Assembly (NCBI RefSeq): GCF_001655615.1
Contig: NZ_CP011567.1
Location: forward strand, 1,187,001-1,251,000
DNA length: 64,000 bases
Reading direction: 5' to 3'
Origin: Pseudomonas sp. GR 6-02
Lineage (GTDB): Bacteria > Pseudomonadota > Gammaproteobacteria > Pseudomonadales > Pseudomonadaceae
The first letter of the stretch is position 1. Every line of letters begins with the position of its first letter. The translations under genes were made by a program, and so were the position numbers. Shown here in pieces: positions 7,935 to 16,984 of the stretch. The notes beneath the pieces are model-generated. The model was not told where the DNA came from, did no database searches, and saw only the letters and a list, made by a program, of their open reading frames with translations.

Positions 7935-10900
7935 ATGGGTTTCAATCTATCCGAATGGGCGCTGCGTAACCGCCAGATCGTACTGTTCCTGATGCTCCTG
8001 CTGGCTGTGGTCGGGGCGTTGTCCTACACCAAGCTTGGCCAAAGCGAAGACCCGCCGTTCACCTTCAAGGCCATGGTAATTCGTACCAACTGGCCGGGGG
8101 CCACGGCCGAGGAAGTTTCGCGCCAGGTCACCGAGCGTATTGAAAAGAAACTGATGGAAACCGGGGAGTACGAACGGATCACCTCGTTCTCCCGCCCGGG
8201 CGAGTCCCAGGTGACGTTCATGGCGCGCGATTCCATGCATTCGGTGGATATCCCGGACCTCTGGTATCAGGTCCGCAAGAAGATCGGCGATATTCGCCAG
8301 ACCCTGCCACCGGGTATCCAGGGCCCGTTTTTCAACGATGAATTCGGCACCACGTTCGGCAACATCTACGCCCTGACCGGCGAGGGCTTTGATTACGCAG
8401 TGCTCAAGGATTACGCCGACCGCATCCAGATCCAGCTGCAACGGGTCAAGGATGTGGGCAAGGTCGACCTGCTCGGGTTGCAGGACGAGAAGGTCTGGAT
8501 CGAACTCTCCAACGTTAAACTGGCCACCCTCGGAGTGCCGCTGGCGGCGGTGCAGCAGGCACTTGAAGAACAGAACGCGATGTCCACCGCCGGCTTCTTC
8601 GAAACCACCAGCGAGCGTTTGCAGCTACGGGTCTCGGGGAATTTTCAGACGGTCGACGAGATCAAGAACTTCCCGATTCGCGTTGCAGATCGCACGTTCC
8701 GCATCGGTGATGTGGCGGACGTTCGTCGTGGCTTCAACGATCCACCGGCGCCGCGCATGCGCTTCATGGCTGAAGACGCCATCGGTCTGGCGGTGGCCAT
8801 GAAGGACGGTGGCGATATTCTGGTATTGGGCAAGGCGCTGGAAATCGAGTTCGCCCGGATTCAGCAAAACCTGCCGGCTGGCATGCAGTTGCGCAAAGTC
8901 TCCGATCAACCCGCCGCGGTGAAAACCGGTGTGGGCGAGTTCGTTCAGGTGCTGGTGGAGGCCCTGGCGATTGTGTTGCTGGTGAGCTTCTTCTCCCTCG
9001 GCGTGCGCACCGGCATGGTCGTAGCGCTGGCGATACCGCTGGTGTTGGCGATGACGTTCGCCTGCATGTATTACTTAGGGATAGGCCTGCACAAGATTTC
9101 CCTCGGCGCGCTGGTGCTGGCGCTGGGCTTGCTGGTGGATGATGCGATCATCGCCGTGGAAATGATGGCGATCAAAATGGAGCAGGGCTTCGACCGGATC
9201 AAGGCCGCCAGCTATGCCTGGACCAGCACCGCGTTCCCGATGCTCACCGGTACGTTGATCACCGCCGCCGGTTTCCTGCCGATCGCCACCGCGCAATCGG
9301 GCACTGGCGAGTACACCCGCTCGATCTTCCAGGTGGTGACCATCGCGCTACTGGCGTCGTGGGTGGCCGCCGTGGTTTTTGTGCCTTATCTGGGGGAGAA
9401 ACTTCTGCCGGACCTGGCGAAAATTCACGCCGCCAAACACGGCACTGGCGACGGCCAACCCGACCCTTACGGCACGCCGTTCTATCAGCGCGTCAGACGG
9501 CTGGTGGAGTGGTGCGTGCGCCGACGCAAAACGGTGATCGTGCTGACCATCGTGATGTTCGTCGCGTCCGTGGTGCTGTTCCGTTTCGTGCCGCAGCAGT
9601 TCTTCCCGGCATCGGGGCGACTGGAATTGATGGTTGATCTGAAACTCGCCGAAGGTGCCTCCCTGAGCAACACCGCCGAGGAGGTCAAGCGTCTCGAAGG
9701 CCTGCTCAAGGATCACGCCGGGATCGACAACTATGTGGCTTATGTCGGCACCGGTTCGCCGCGTTTCTACCTGCCGCTGGACCAGCAACTTCCGGCTGCA
9801 AGCTTTGCGCAATTTGTTGTCCTGGCCAAAACCATCGAAGACCGCGAAGCCCTGCGCACTTGGCTGATCGAAACCCTCAATGAACAATTCCCGGCCCTGC
9901 GCTCGCGGGTCACGCGTCTGGAAAACGGCCCGCCGGTTGGCTATCCGGTGCAGTTCCGGGTCACCGGTGAGAACATTGCGGACGTCCGCGCCCTGGCGCG
10001 TAAAGTCGCGGCCAAGGTTCGCGAGAACCCACACGTGGCCAACGTGCATCTGGATTGGGAAGAGCCGAGCAAAGTCGTGTACCTGAACGTCGATCAGGAT
10101 CGCGCGCGGGCGCTGGGCGTGAGCACGGCGAACCTCTCGGGGTTCCTGCGAAGCTCGCTGACCGGCTCCAGTGTCAGTCAGTACCGCGAAGACAACGAAT
10201 TGATCGAGATCCTGCTGCGCGGCACGGTGCATGAGCGCACTGAACTGGCATTGCTGCCGAGCCTGGCCGTGCCGACCGACAACGGTCGCAGCGTGGCGCT
10301 GTCGCAGATTGCCACGCTGGAATACGGCTTCGAAGAAGGCATCATCTGGCACCGTAACCGCCTGCCCAACGTGACGGTTCGCGCCGACATCTACGGCAAG
10401 GAACAACCGGCGACACTGGTGCAGCAAATCATGCCGACCCTCGATCCGATCCGCGCCGAACTGCCGGACGGCTATCTGCTGGAAGTCGGCGGTACGGTGG
10501 AAGACTCGGCCCGTGGGCAGAACTCGGTGAAGGCCGGCGTGCCGCTGTTCATCGTGGTGGTGCTGACGTTGCTGATGCTGCAACTGCGCAGTTTCTCTCG
10601 CACTGCCATGGTGTTTCTGACAGCGCCGCTGGGGTTGATCGGGGTGACGTTGTTTCTGATGGTGTTCCGTCAGCCGTTCGGTTTCGTCGCCATGCTCGGG
10701 ACCATCGCGCTGTCCGGGATGATCATGCGTAACTCGGTGATTCTGGTGGATCAGATCGAGCAGGACATTGCTGCCGGGCTCAAGCCCTGGCAGGCGATCA
10801 TCGAGGCGACGGTGCGACGTTTCCGGCCGATTGTGTTGACCGCGCTGGCGGCGGTGCTGGCGATGATTCCATTATCGCGCAGTGTGTTTTTCGGGCCGAT

Positions 10901-11006
10901 GGCGGTGGCGATCATGGGCGGGCTGATTGTGGCGACGGCGTTGACGTTGCTGTTCTTGCCGGCGTTGTATGCGGCTTGGTTCAGAGTGAAAAAAGAACCG
11001 GTTTGA
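7935..11006 (+). CDS. mexK: RND efflux permease subunit, MexK-like
   Basis: A 1023-residue inner-membrane proton/drug antiporter of the HAE1-like RND superfamily. It has the normal two-fold layout: TM1 at residues ~11-30, a large periplasmic loop, a TM2-6 bundle (~330-480), a second loop, and TM8-12 (~860-1010). The proton-relay region in TM4 is LGALVLALGLLVDDAIIAVE with the paired Asp residues conserved. It is translated directly after the adaptor gene. Substrates cannot be read from sequence; the MexK assignment rests on length and the conserved ppc-adk-...-mexLJK order. Confidence 0.87.
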   Translation: MGFNLSEWALRNRQIVLFLMLLLAVVGALSYTKLGQSEDPPFTFKAMVIRTNWPGATAEEVSRQVTERIEKKLMETGEYERITSFSRPGESQVTFMARDSMHSVDIPDLWYQVRKKIGDIRQTLPPGIQGPFFNDEFGTTFGNIYALTGEGFDYAVLKDYADRIQIQLQRVKDVGKVDLLGLQDEKVWIELSNVKLATLGVPLAAVQQALEEQNAMSTAGFFETTSERLQLRVSGNFQTVDEIKNFPIRVADRTFRIGDVADVRRGFNDPPAPRMRFMAEDAIGLAVAMKDGGDILVLGKALEIEFARIQQNLPAGMQLRKVSDQPAAVKTGVGEFVQVLVEALAIVLLVSFFSLGVRTGMVVALAIPLVLAMTFACMYYLGIGLHKISLGALVLALGLLVDDAIIAVEMMAIKMEQGFDRIKAASYAWTSTAFPMLTGTLITAAGFLPIATAQSGTGEYTRSIFQVVTIALLASWVAAVVFVPYLGEKLLPDLAKIHAAKHGTGDGQPDPYGTPFYQRVRRLVEWCVRRRKTVIVLTIVMFVASVVLFRFVPQQFFPASGRLELMVDLKLAEGASLSNTAEEVKRLEGLLKDHAGIDNYVAYVGTGSPRFYLPLDQQLPAASFAQFVVLAKTIEDREALRTWLIETLNEQFPALRSRVTRLENGPPVGYPVQFRVTGENIADVRALARKVAAKVRENPHVANVHLDWEEPSKVVYLNVDQDRARALGVSTANLSGFLRSSLTGSSVSQYREDNELIEILLRGTVHERTELALLPSLAVPTDNGRSVALSQIATLEYGFEEGIIWHRNRLPNVTVRADIYGKEQPATLVQQIMPTLDPIRAELPDGYLLEVGGTVEDSARGQNSVKAGVPLFIVVVLTLLMLQLRSFSRTAMVFLTAPLGLIGVTLFLMVFRQPFGFVAMLGTIALSGMIMRNSVILVDQIEQDIAAGLKPWQAIIEATVRRFRPIVLTALAAVLAMIPLSRSVFFGPMAVAIMGGLIVATALTLLFLPALYAAWFRVKKEPV

Positions 11007-11678
11007 TCTTGGCGGCCTTCGGGCCGACCATGTTCTTGTTGGTGGTGTACATATCCATTTCTGCGGTAACGGCGGCTTATGGTTTCGCCCTTACGGCGAC
11101 TCCCTTTTTTACAAGCGCCTAAAAAAGGAAGCAAAAAACGCTCGCCCCAAGCGTCCGGCCCCTCGCTAAGGCTCGGGGTTCCTTCGCTCCGGTATCCATC
11201 TGGGGGCATCGCCCTACGGTTGGCTTCGCTTCAACCTACATGCGATGTGTTCGACTGCGTCGAACGGCGCTGCGCGCCAATCCCCAGATGAACACCTCCA
11301 CTCAGCCTCCCGAAGGGGCGGGTGAATCAAGATCAAAAGCGGCAGGCGAGCTAACGCTCGGCCTGTAGTTTGGCGGGTGTACGCCGCTCCATCGTAGGGG
11401 GGAGCGGTGCGGCGATCCGACTTGCCCGCGAAGGCGGCCTGACAGCCGATCAGTCCATGGCGGGTGCAATCTTTTGACGTTGGTTTTCAAGATCAAAAGA
11501 TCGCAGCCTGCGGCAGCTCGCTTGTCTCAGAATCGTTTGAAACTGAGTCAAATGATCGGAATATTGTATTCAGAACTCAGTTTCGTGAGTTTTTGAGACA
11601 GCATTCGTGGAGGCGAGCTTGATAGTCGATGATCAACCGCGTGCTCGATAATCTAGATCCGCAGACGTAGCACAAATG
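11007..11678. other. Long non-coding region with repeat-like sequence
   Basis: About 670 bases with no believable gene between the pump and lon. Roughly 11020-11300 contains a stretch (TATGGTTTCGCCC, GGCGACTCCCTTTTTTAC, CTCGCTAAGGCTCGGGG) resembling a long intergenic sequence that recurs in many fluorescent Pseudomonas genomes. Around 11490-11520 there is a second common motif (AAGATCAAAAGATCGCAGCC). A run at ~11100-11130 can form a hairpin (CCTTTTTTA... with TAAAAAAGG). Short open frames here look like translated repeat and are not called. Copy number could not be checked. Confidence 0.45.
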
Positions 11679-11717
11679 AAAAGCCCGCTGCCCCCTTAAA
11701 AGGTCAGCGGGCTTTTT
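11679..11717. terminator. Bidirectional terminator downstream of lon
   Basis: AAAAGCCCGCTG (11679-11690) pairs with CAGCGGGCTTTT (11705-11716), with A-rich and T-rich tails on both sides. It lies 47 bases past the lon stop on the minus strand. Confidence 0.8.
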
Positions 11718-11763
11718 GTTGAGTCTGATTATTCCCAACCCATGGAAACGATCAGGTGACGGC

Positions 11764-14181
11764 TCAGAACAATATCTTCGCCACATCCGCGAAGCGCTTG
11801 GCAAAGTGCACGGTAATCCCTTCTTTCAGGTATTCCGGCAACTCTTCGAAATTACCCCGATTAGGCTCCGGCAAAATCAGTTCATTGATCTTCTGCCGAC
11901 GCGCTGCGATGACTTTTTCGCGCACGCCGCCAATCGGCAGTACATGCCCGGTCAGCGTTAGTTCACCGGTCATGGCTACGCCTTTTTTCGGTGGCTGGTT
12001 ACGGGCGAGCGAAAGCAGGGCACTGGCCATGGTCACGCCGGCGCTCGGGCCGTCTTTCGGCGTTGCGCCTTCCGGTACGTGGAGGTGGACGAAGGCTTCA
12101 TCGAAGAATGTCGGGTCACCACCGAATTGCTTCAGATGGGAGCTGACGTAGCTGTAGGCAATTTCTGCCGACTCTTTCATCACGTCCCCCAGTTGCCCGG
12201 TGAGTTTGAAGCCTCGGTTGAGGGTGTGGATGCGCGTGGCTTCGATCGGCAGGGTCGCGCCGCCCATGCTGGTCCAGGCCAGCCCGGTGATCACGCCGAC
12301 GCCGGACAGCACTTGCTCGTTGCGGAACACCGGGCGGCCGAGTGAGGCTTCCAGGTCTTTGGGGCCGAGTTTGATGACGGCTTTCGGTTCATCGAGCAGT
12401 TTCATCACCGCTTTGCGCACCAGTTTGCCGAGGTTTTTCTCCAGCTGACGGACTCCGGCCTCACGGGCATAGCCGTCGATCAAGGCCCTCAATGCAGTGT
12501 CGCTAATGCTCAAGTTGCCTTTGGATACGCCGGCCTTTTCCAGCTGTTTCGGCCACAGGTGACGCTTGGCGATGGCAACTTTTTCTTCGGTGATGTAACC
12601 CGACAGGCGAATCACTTCCATCCGGTCCAGCAACGGGCCGGGGATCGAGTCCAGGGTGTTGGCGGTGCAGACGAATAGCACTTTCGACAGGTCCAGGCGC
12701 AAGTCCAGGTAATGGTCGAGGAATTCGACGTTCTGTTCCGGGTCGAGGGTTTCCAGCAGCGCCGAGGCCGGGTCGCCCTGGTAGCTCTGGCCCATCTTGT
12801 CGATCTCGTCGAGCATGATCACCGGGTTCATCACTTCGACGTCTTTCAACGCCTGGACGAGTTTGCCCGGTTGTGCGCCGATGTAGGTGCGGCGATGGCC
12901 CTTGATCTCGGCTTCGTCACGCATGCCGCCAACGCTGAAGCGGTAGAACGGTCGACCGAGGGATTCGGCGATGGATTTACCAACGCTGGTCTTGCCCACG
13001 CCCGGCGGGCCCACCAGCAACACGATGGAGCCGCTGATCTCGCCTTTATAGGCACCGACTGCGAGGAACTCGAGGATGCGGTCCTTGATGTCGTCGAGGC
13101 CGGCGTGGTGTTTGTCCAGCACCTTGCGCGCATGCTTGAGGTCGAGTTTGTCCTCGCCATACACGCCCCACGGCACCGAAGTCGCCCAATCGAGGTAGTT
13201 GCGGGTCACCGCGTATTCCGGCGATCCGGTTTCGAGGATCGACAGTTTGTTCATTTCCTCAACGATGCGTTTCTGCGCCTGGGGCGACAACACCTTGCCC
13301 GTCAGGCGTTGCTCGAACTGTTCGATGTCGGCGCTGCGATCGTCCTTGGTCAGCCCCAGCTCTTGCTGGATGACCTTGAGTTGTTCCTTAAGGAAGAACT
13401 CGCGCTGATGTTCGCCAATCTTGCGGTTAACTTCAGCGGAAATCTCTTTCTGCAAGCGCGCGACTTCGACTTCCTTGCGCAGCATCGGCAGGACTTTTTC
13501 CATGCGCTTGAGCATCGGCACGCAGTCGAGCACTTCTTGCAACTCGCTGCCCGTGGCCGAGGTCAGGGCGGCGGCGAAGTCGGTCAGGGGCGACGGATCG
13601 TTGGGGCTGAAGCGGTTGAGGTAGTTTTTCAACTCTTCGCTGTACAGCGGGTTCAGCGGCAGCAGCTCCTTGATCGCATTGATCAGCGCCATGCCGTAGG
13701 CCTTGACCTCGTCGGTCGGCTCGGTGGGCTGGTGCGGGTATTCGACTTCCACCAGGTACGGTGGGCGATGGTGCTTGAGCCAGGTTTTGATGCGCACCCG
13801 GGTCAGGCCCTGGGCGACGAATTGCAGTTTGCCGTTTTCGCGGCTGGCATGATGGACTTTGACCAGCGTGCCGTATTCCGGCAGGGCTTTGGTATCGAAA
13901 TGGCGCGGGTTGTCCTGGGGGGCGTCCATGAAGAACAGGGCCAGGGAATGGTGGTCGGACTGGCTCACCAGTTCGAGAGTCTCGGCCCACGGCTCTTCGT
14001 TGACGATCACCGGCAGCACTTGCGCCGGGAAGAAAGGCCGGTTGTGGATCGGGATGATGTAGACCTTGTCCGGCAGGTTCTGGCCAGGCAGGGTGAGGCC
14101 TTTGCCGGGTGCATGGTGTTCGGCGTTGTCTGTTTCTGCGTATTCGCTCGGGTCTTCGGGAAATTCTTGCTGGTCGGTCAT
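11764..14181 (-). CDS. lon: Lon-family ATP-dependent protease (AsrA-type paralogue)
   Basis: An 805-residue AAA+ serine protease that unfolds and degrades substrate proteins in the cytoplasm. Domains in order: LON substrate-binding domain (~35-230), coiled-coil region, AAA+ module with Walker A GPPGVGKTS (~390) and Walker B VIMLDEIDK, and protease domain with catalytic Ser in KDGPSAGV (~713) and Lys in GGVREKVIAA (~756). The N-terminus (acidic, then LPDKVYIIPIHNRPFFPAQ) differs from housekeeping Lon and matches the second Lon of pseudomonads, AsrA in P. aeruginosa, linked to aminoglycoside stress. The ATG at 14181 is preferred to one 15 bases upstream because TGCGCAGGTG precedes it. Confidence 0.9.
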   Translation of the reverse strand: MTDQQEFPEDPSEYAETDNAEHHAPGKGLTLPGQNLPDKVYIIPIHNRPFFPAQVLPVIVNEEPWAETLELVSQSDHHSLALFFMDAPQDNPRHFDTKALPEYGTLVKVHHASRENGKLQFVAQGLTRVRIKTWLKHHRPPYLVEVEYPHQPTEPTDEVKAYGMALINAIKELLPLNPLYSEELKNYLNRFSPNDPSPLTDFAAALTSATGSELQEVLDCVPMLKRMEKVLPMLRKEVEVARLQKEISAEVNRKIGEHQREFFLKEQLKVIQQELGLTKDDRSADIEQFEQRLTGKVLSPQAQKRIVEEMNKLSILETGSPEYAVTRNYLDWATSVPWGVYGEDKLDLKHARKVLDKHHAGLDDIKDRILEFLAVGAYKGEISGSIVLLVGPPGVGKTSVGKSIAESLGRPFYRFSVGGMRDEAEIKGHRRTYIGAQPGKLVQALKDVEVMNPVIMLDEIDKMGQSYQGDPASALLETLDPEQNVEFLDHYLDLRLDLSKVLFVCTANTLDSIPGPLLDRMEVIRLSGYITEEKVAIAKRHLWPKQLEKAGVSKGNLSISDTALRALIDGYAREAGVRQLEKNLGKLVRKAVMKLLDEPKAVIKLGPKDLEASLGRPVFRNEQVLSGVGVITGLAWTSMGGATLPIEATRIHTLNRGFKLTGQLGDVMKESAEIAYSYVSSHLKQFGGDPTFFDEAFVHLHVPEGATPKDGPSAGVTMASALLSLARNQPPKKGVAMTGELTLTGHVLPIGGVREKVIAARRQKINELILPEPNRGNFEELPEYLKEGITVHFAKRFADVAKILF

Positions 14182-14373
14182 GGGGCACCTGCGCAATAGG
14201 GTATGGATCTTAGATGGGGCAGGTGGGGGGTGGTTTCAATGGCCCTGGCTATTTCAGAGTGTGTGTTCAGGGTTTTGACAGGTGCGGGTGGATCAAGGTC
14301 AAAAGCCAGATCAAAAGATGCACGCCGCCCTACAGGGATTTTGGGGATGGCGGGGATTGCAGCGCCCACAAAA

Positions 14374-14408
14374 AAAGGCGACGCCCCTCACAGGGCGTCG
14401 CCTTTGTT
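14374..14408 (-). terminator. Rho-independent terminator of gcd
   Basis: GGCGACGCCC (14377-14386) pairs with GGGCGTCGCC (14393-14402) over a 6-base loop. On the minus strand the stem is followed by a run of T residues (A-run at 14370-14376 on the plus strand). It sits 24 bases beyond the gcd stop. Confidence 0.88.
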
Positions 14409-14425
14409 TTAACTGCCGCTACCGC

Positions 14426-16834
14426 TTATTCCGACAGTTTGTACGCAATCACATAGTCACCTTGCTTGGTGCCCAACGAGCCGTGACCACCCGCAACAAC
14501 GAGCACGTATTGCTTGCCGTCCTTGCCGGTGTAGGTCATCGGTGTGGTTTGCGCGCCGGCTGGCAGGCGGCCTTCCCACAGCTGCTTGCCGTTTTTCACG
14601 TCGTAGGCGCGCAGGTACTGGTCGAGGGTGCCGCTCAGGAAGGCCACGCCACCGGCAGTGGTGAAGGTCCCGCCCAGGCTCGGTACGCCCATGCTCAGAG
14701 GGATCGGAACCGGCGAGCTGTCGCGCACGGTGCCGTTCTTGTGCTTCCAGATGGTTTTGTGGGTGGTCAGGTCGACCGCCGCCACGTAACCCCACGCCGG
14801 TGCCTGGCACGGAAGGCCCATTGGCGACAGCAGGGCTTCGAGGATCACGCCGTATGGCGCGCCTTTGTTGGGCTGTACGCCTTGGGTTTCGCTGACGCGA
14901 GGGCCTTGTTTGGCGATTTCGGCGGCCGGGATCAGTTTCGATTTGAACGCCATGTAGCTCGGGTTCACGAAAGCAATCTGACGCACCGGGTCAACCGACA
15001 TGCCGCCCCAGTCGAACACGCCGAAGTTACCCGGATAAACGATCGAGCCTTGCAGCGATGGCGGCGTGAACATGCCGTCGTAACGCAGGGATTTGAAGTC
15101 GATCCGGCACAGCATCTGATCGAACGGGGTCACGCCCCACATGTCGCGTTCCTTGAGGGTCGGCGGCACGAAGTTCAGGTCGGACATCGGTTGGGTCGGC
15201 GAAGTGTGGTCGCCTTCCACCGCGCCTTGCGGTACCGGGATTTCATTGATCGGCACGATCGGTTGGCCGTTGCTGCGGTCCAGCACGTAGATGCTGCCTT
15301 GCTTGGTGGACGCGAGCACCGCCGGTTTCACACCGTCTGCGGTTTTCAGGTCCATCAGGGTTGGCTGGCCACCGACGTCCATGTCCCACAGGTCATGGTG
15401 AGTGAACTGGAAGTGCCAGCGCACTTTGCCGGTGGCGATGTCCAGCGCGGTCAGGCCGGCGGAGTGCAGTTCCGATTCAGGGGTACGCGCGCCACCGAAC
15501 TGATCCGGGGTCTGGTTGCCCATCGGCAGGTAGAGCATGCCGAGTTTTTCGTCGACGGCGAACATGGACCACATGTTCGGTGAGTTGCGGGTGTAGACCT
15601 TGCCTTCGGCAATCGGCGTGGTGTCGTCCGGATTGCCGCTGTCCCAGTTCCACACCAGTTTGCCGGTGTGCACGTCGAACGCGCGGATGACGCCGCTTGG
15701 CTCGTCGGTGGAAACGTTGTCGGTGACGTGGCCGCCAATCACCACCAGGTCTTTGGTGACCGCCGGTGGCGAAGTGGAGTAGTAACCACCAGGGGTGAAG
15801 CTGCCGATGTTGGCGGTCAGGTCGACCTGGCCACCGTTACCGAAGTCTTCGCACATCTTGCCGGTGTCGGCGTTCAGGGCGATCAGGCGGGTGTCGGCGG
15901 TCGGCAGGAAGATCCGGCGCGGGCAGACGCTGGTCACTGGCGCGTTGGCAGTGCCGGTCGGGCTCTGCTCGGACGCGTAGGCGGCATCATCGTGATAGGT
16001 CACGCCACGGCAGGTCATGTGCGCCCAACCCTTGAAGTTCGCCGCGTTCTGCGTGGAGAGCTTCGGATCGAAACGCCAGATTTCCTTGCCGGTGTCCGGG
16101 TCCAGTGCGATCACCTGGCTGTGCGGCGTGCAGACATAGAGCATGCCGTTGGCTTTGAGCGGGGTGTTTTCGGCGGTGGTTTCGCCCGGGTCGTTCGGGC
16201 CAGGCAAGTCACCGGTGCGGAACGTCCAGGCGGGAACCAGTTTGCTGACGTTCTGCGGGGTGATTTGCGCCAGTGGCGAGTAGCGATCGCCATGGGCACT
16301 GCGGCCGTAGGAGTTCCAGTCGCCATCCGGCATGGCCGGGGCGGTGTTGCTCATGCCAGGCACAGCGTCACGGTCCAGTTGGCCTTTGATTTCACCAGGG
16401 TTGGTGAACAGGCTGGCCAGCGCGGCGATACCGGCGATGACCACGGCAGCACTCAGCACACCGGTGCCGACCGGGTTGAAGTCGCCGCGACGCAACGGGC
16501 GACGAAACCATGGCAGCAGCATGACGATGCCGAGGGTAAAGAGCAGCGCCAGACGCGGCACCAGTTGCCACCAGTCCAGACCGACTTCCCACAGTGCCCA
16601 GACGGTACTGGCGAACAGCACCATAGCGTACACGCTCAGCGCCGCATAACGGTCGGCCAGCAGCAGCCCACCGGCCACCATCAGGCCGATACCGGCCAGC
16701 AGGTAATACAGCGAGCCGCCGAGCATGCTCAGCTTGATCCCCCCGGCCAGCAAGGCCAGGCCCATTAGTAGAAGCAGAATGCCGAGCAGGGTCGGCAATA
16801 AACGGCTTCGACTCAAAGCACCATCAGTGCTCAT
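14426..16834 (-). CDS. gcd: Membrane-bound PQQ-dependent glucose dehydrogenase
   Basis: An 802-residue quinoprotein oxidising glucose to gluconolactone on the periplasmic face and passing electrons to ubiquinone. The N-terminal ~140 residues form five membrane segments, after which the eight-bladed PQQ propeller begins (DGDWNSYGRSAHGDRYSPLAQI). Blade motifs such as TPLKANGMLYVCTPHSQVIALD and NDTT/PIAEGKVYTRNSPN-type strands are present throughout. It is followed by a terminator and preceded by an OprB-type porin gene on the same strand, the usual pairing for the direct oxidative glucose pathway. The quinate/shikimate family is close, but the length and context favour Gcd. Confidence 0.92.
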   Translation of the reverse strand: MSTDGALSRSRLLPTLLGILLLLMGLALLAGGIKLSMLGGSLYYLLAGIGLMVAGGLLLADRYAALSVYAMVLFASTVWALWEVGLDWWQLVPRLALLFTLGIVMLLPWFRRPLRRGDFNPVGTGVLSAAVVIAGIAALASLFTNPGEIKGQLDRDAVPGMSNTAPAMPDGDWNSYGRSAHGDRYSPLAQITPQNVSKLVPAWTFRTGDLPGPNDPGETTAENTPLKANGMLYVCTPHSQVIALDPDTGKEIWRFDPKLSTQNAANFKGWAHMTCRGVTYHDDAAYASEQSPTGTANAPVTSVCPRRIFLPTADTRLIALNADTGKMCEDFGNGGQVDLTANIGSFTPGGYYSTSPPAVTKDLVVIGGHVTDNVSTDEPSGVIRAFDVHTGKLVWNWDSGNPDDTTPIAEGKVYTRNSPNMWSMFAVDEKLGMLYLPMGNQTPDQFGGARTPESELHSAGLTALDIATGKVRWHFQFTHHDLWDMDVGGQPTLMDLKTADGVKPAVLASTKQGSIYVLDRSNGQPIVPINEIPVPQGAVEGDHTSPTQPMSDLNFVPPTLKERDMWGVTPFDQMLCRIDFKSLRYDGMFTPPSLQGSIVYPGNFGVFDWGGMSVDPVRQIAFVNPSYMAFKSKLIPAAEIAKQGPRVSETQGVQPNKGAPYGVILEALLSPMGLPCQAPAWGYVAAVDLTTHKTIWKHKNGTVRDSSPVPIPLSMGVPSLGGTFTTAGGVAFLSGTLDQYLRAYDVKNGKQLWEGRLPAGAQTTPMTYTGKDGKQYVLVVAGGHGSLGTKQGDYVIAYKLSE

Positions 16835-16938
16835 AGTGTGGTTCTCCGTGACGTTTTAAGTAGTGCCGCGCAAGTTCACTGTAGATGACGATCTGGCGCG
16901 GGCATGGTTCATCGAAAAAGTGTTTGGTTGATGCGGTC

Positions 16939-16970
16939 CCTGTGGGAGCAGGCTTGCCAGTTCCCACAGG
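16939..16970. repeat. Short inverted repeat (CCTGTGGGA hairpin)
   Basis: CCTGTGGGA (16939-16947) and TCCCACAGG (16962-16970) with a 14-base spacer (GCAGGCTTGCCAGT). This is a different hairpin type from the GTGGCGAGGGAG REP. It lies between oprB and gcd, where it may reduce read-through from the porin into the dehydrogenase gene. Confidence 0.6.
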
Positions 16971-16984
16971 TTTTATGCGTTTGA

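Noticed and set aside
9348..10583. A 411-codon minus-strand open frame inside the RND permease gene
   Set aside because: Antisense of a textbook RND pump; translation rich in Gln, His and Arg with no recognisable domain.
12712..14199. A 495-codon open frame on the plus strand across lon
   Set aside because: It is the antisense shadow of a clear Lon coding sequence in GC-rich DNA; the translation has no domain signature and a biased His/Val/Phe composition.
15668..16768. A 366-codon plus-strand open frame inside gcd
   Set aside because: Antisense of the well-defined PQQ dehydrogenase; no protein-like motifs.
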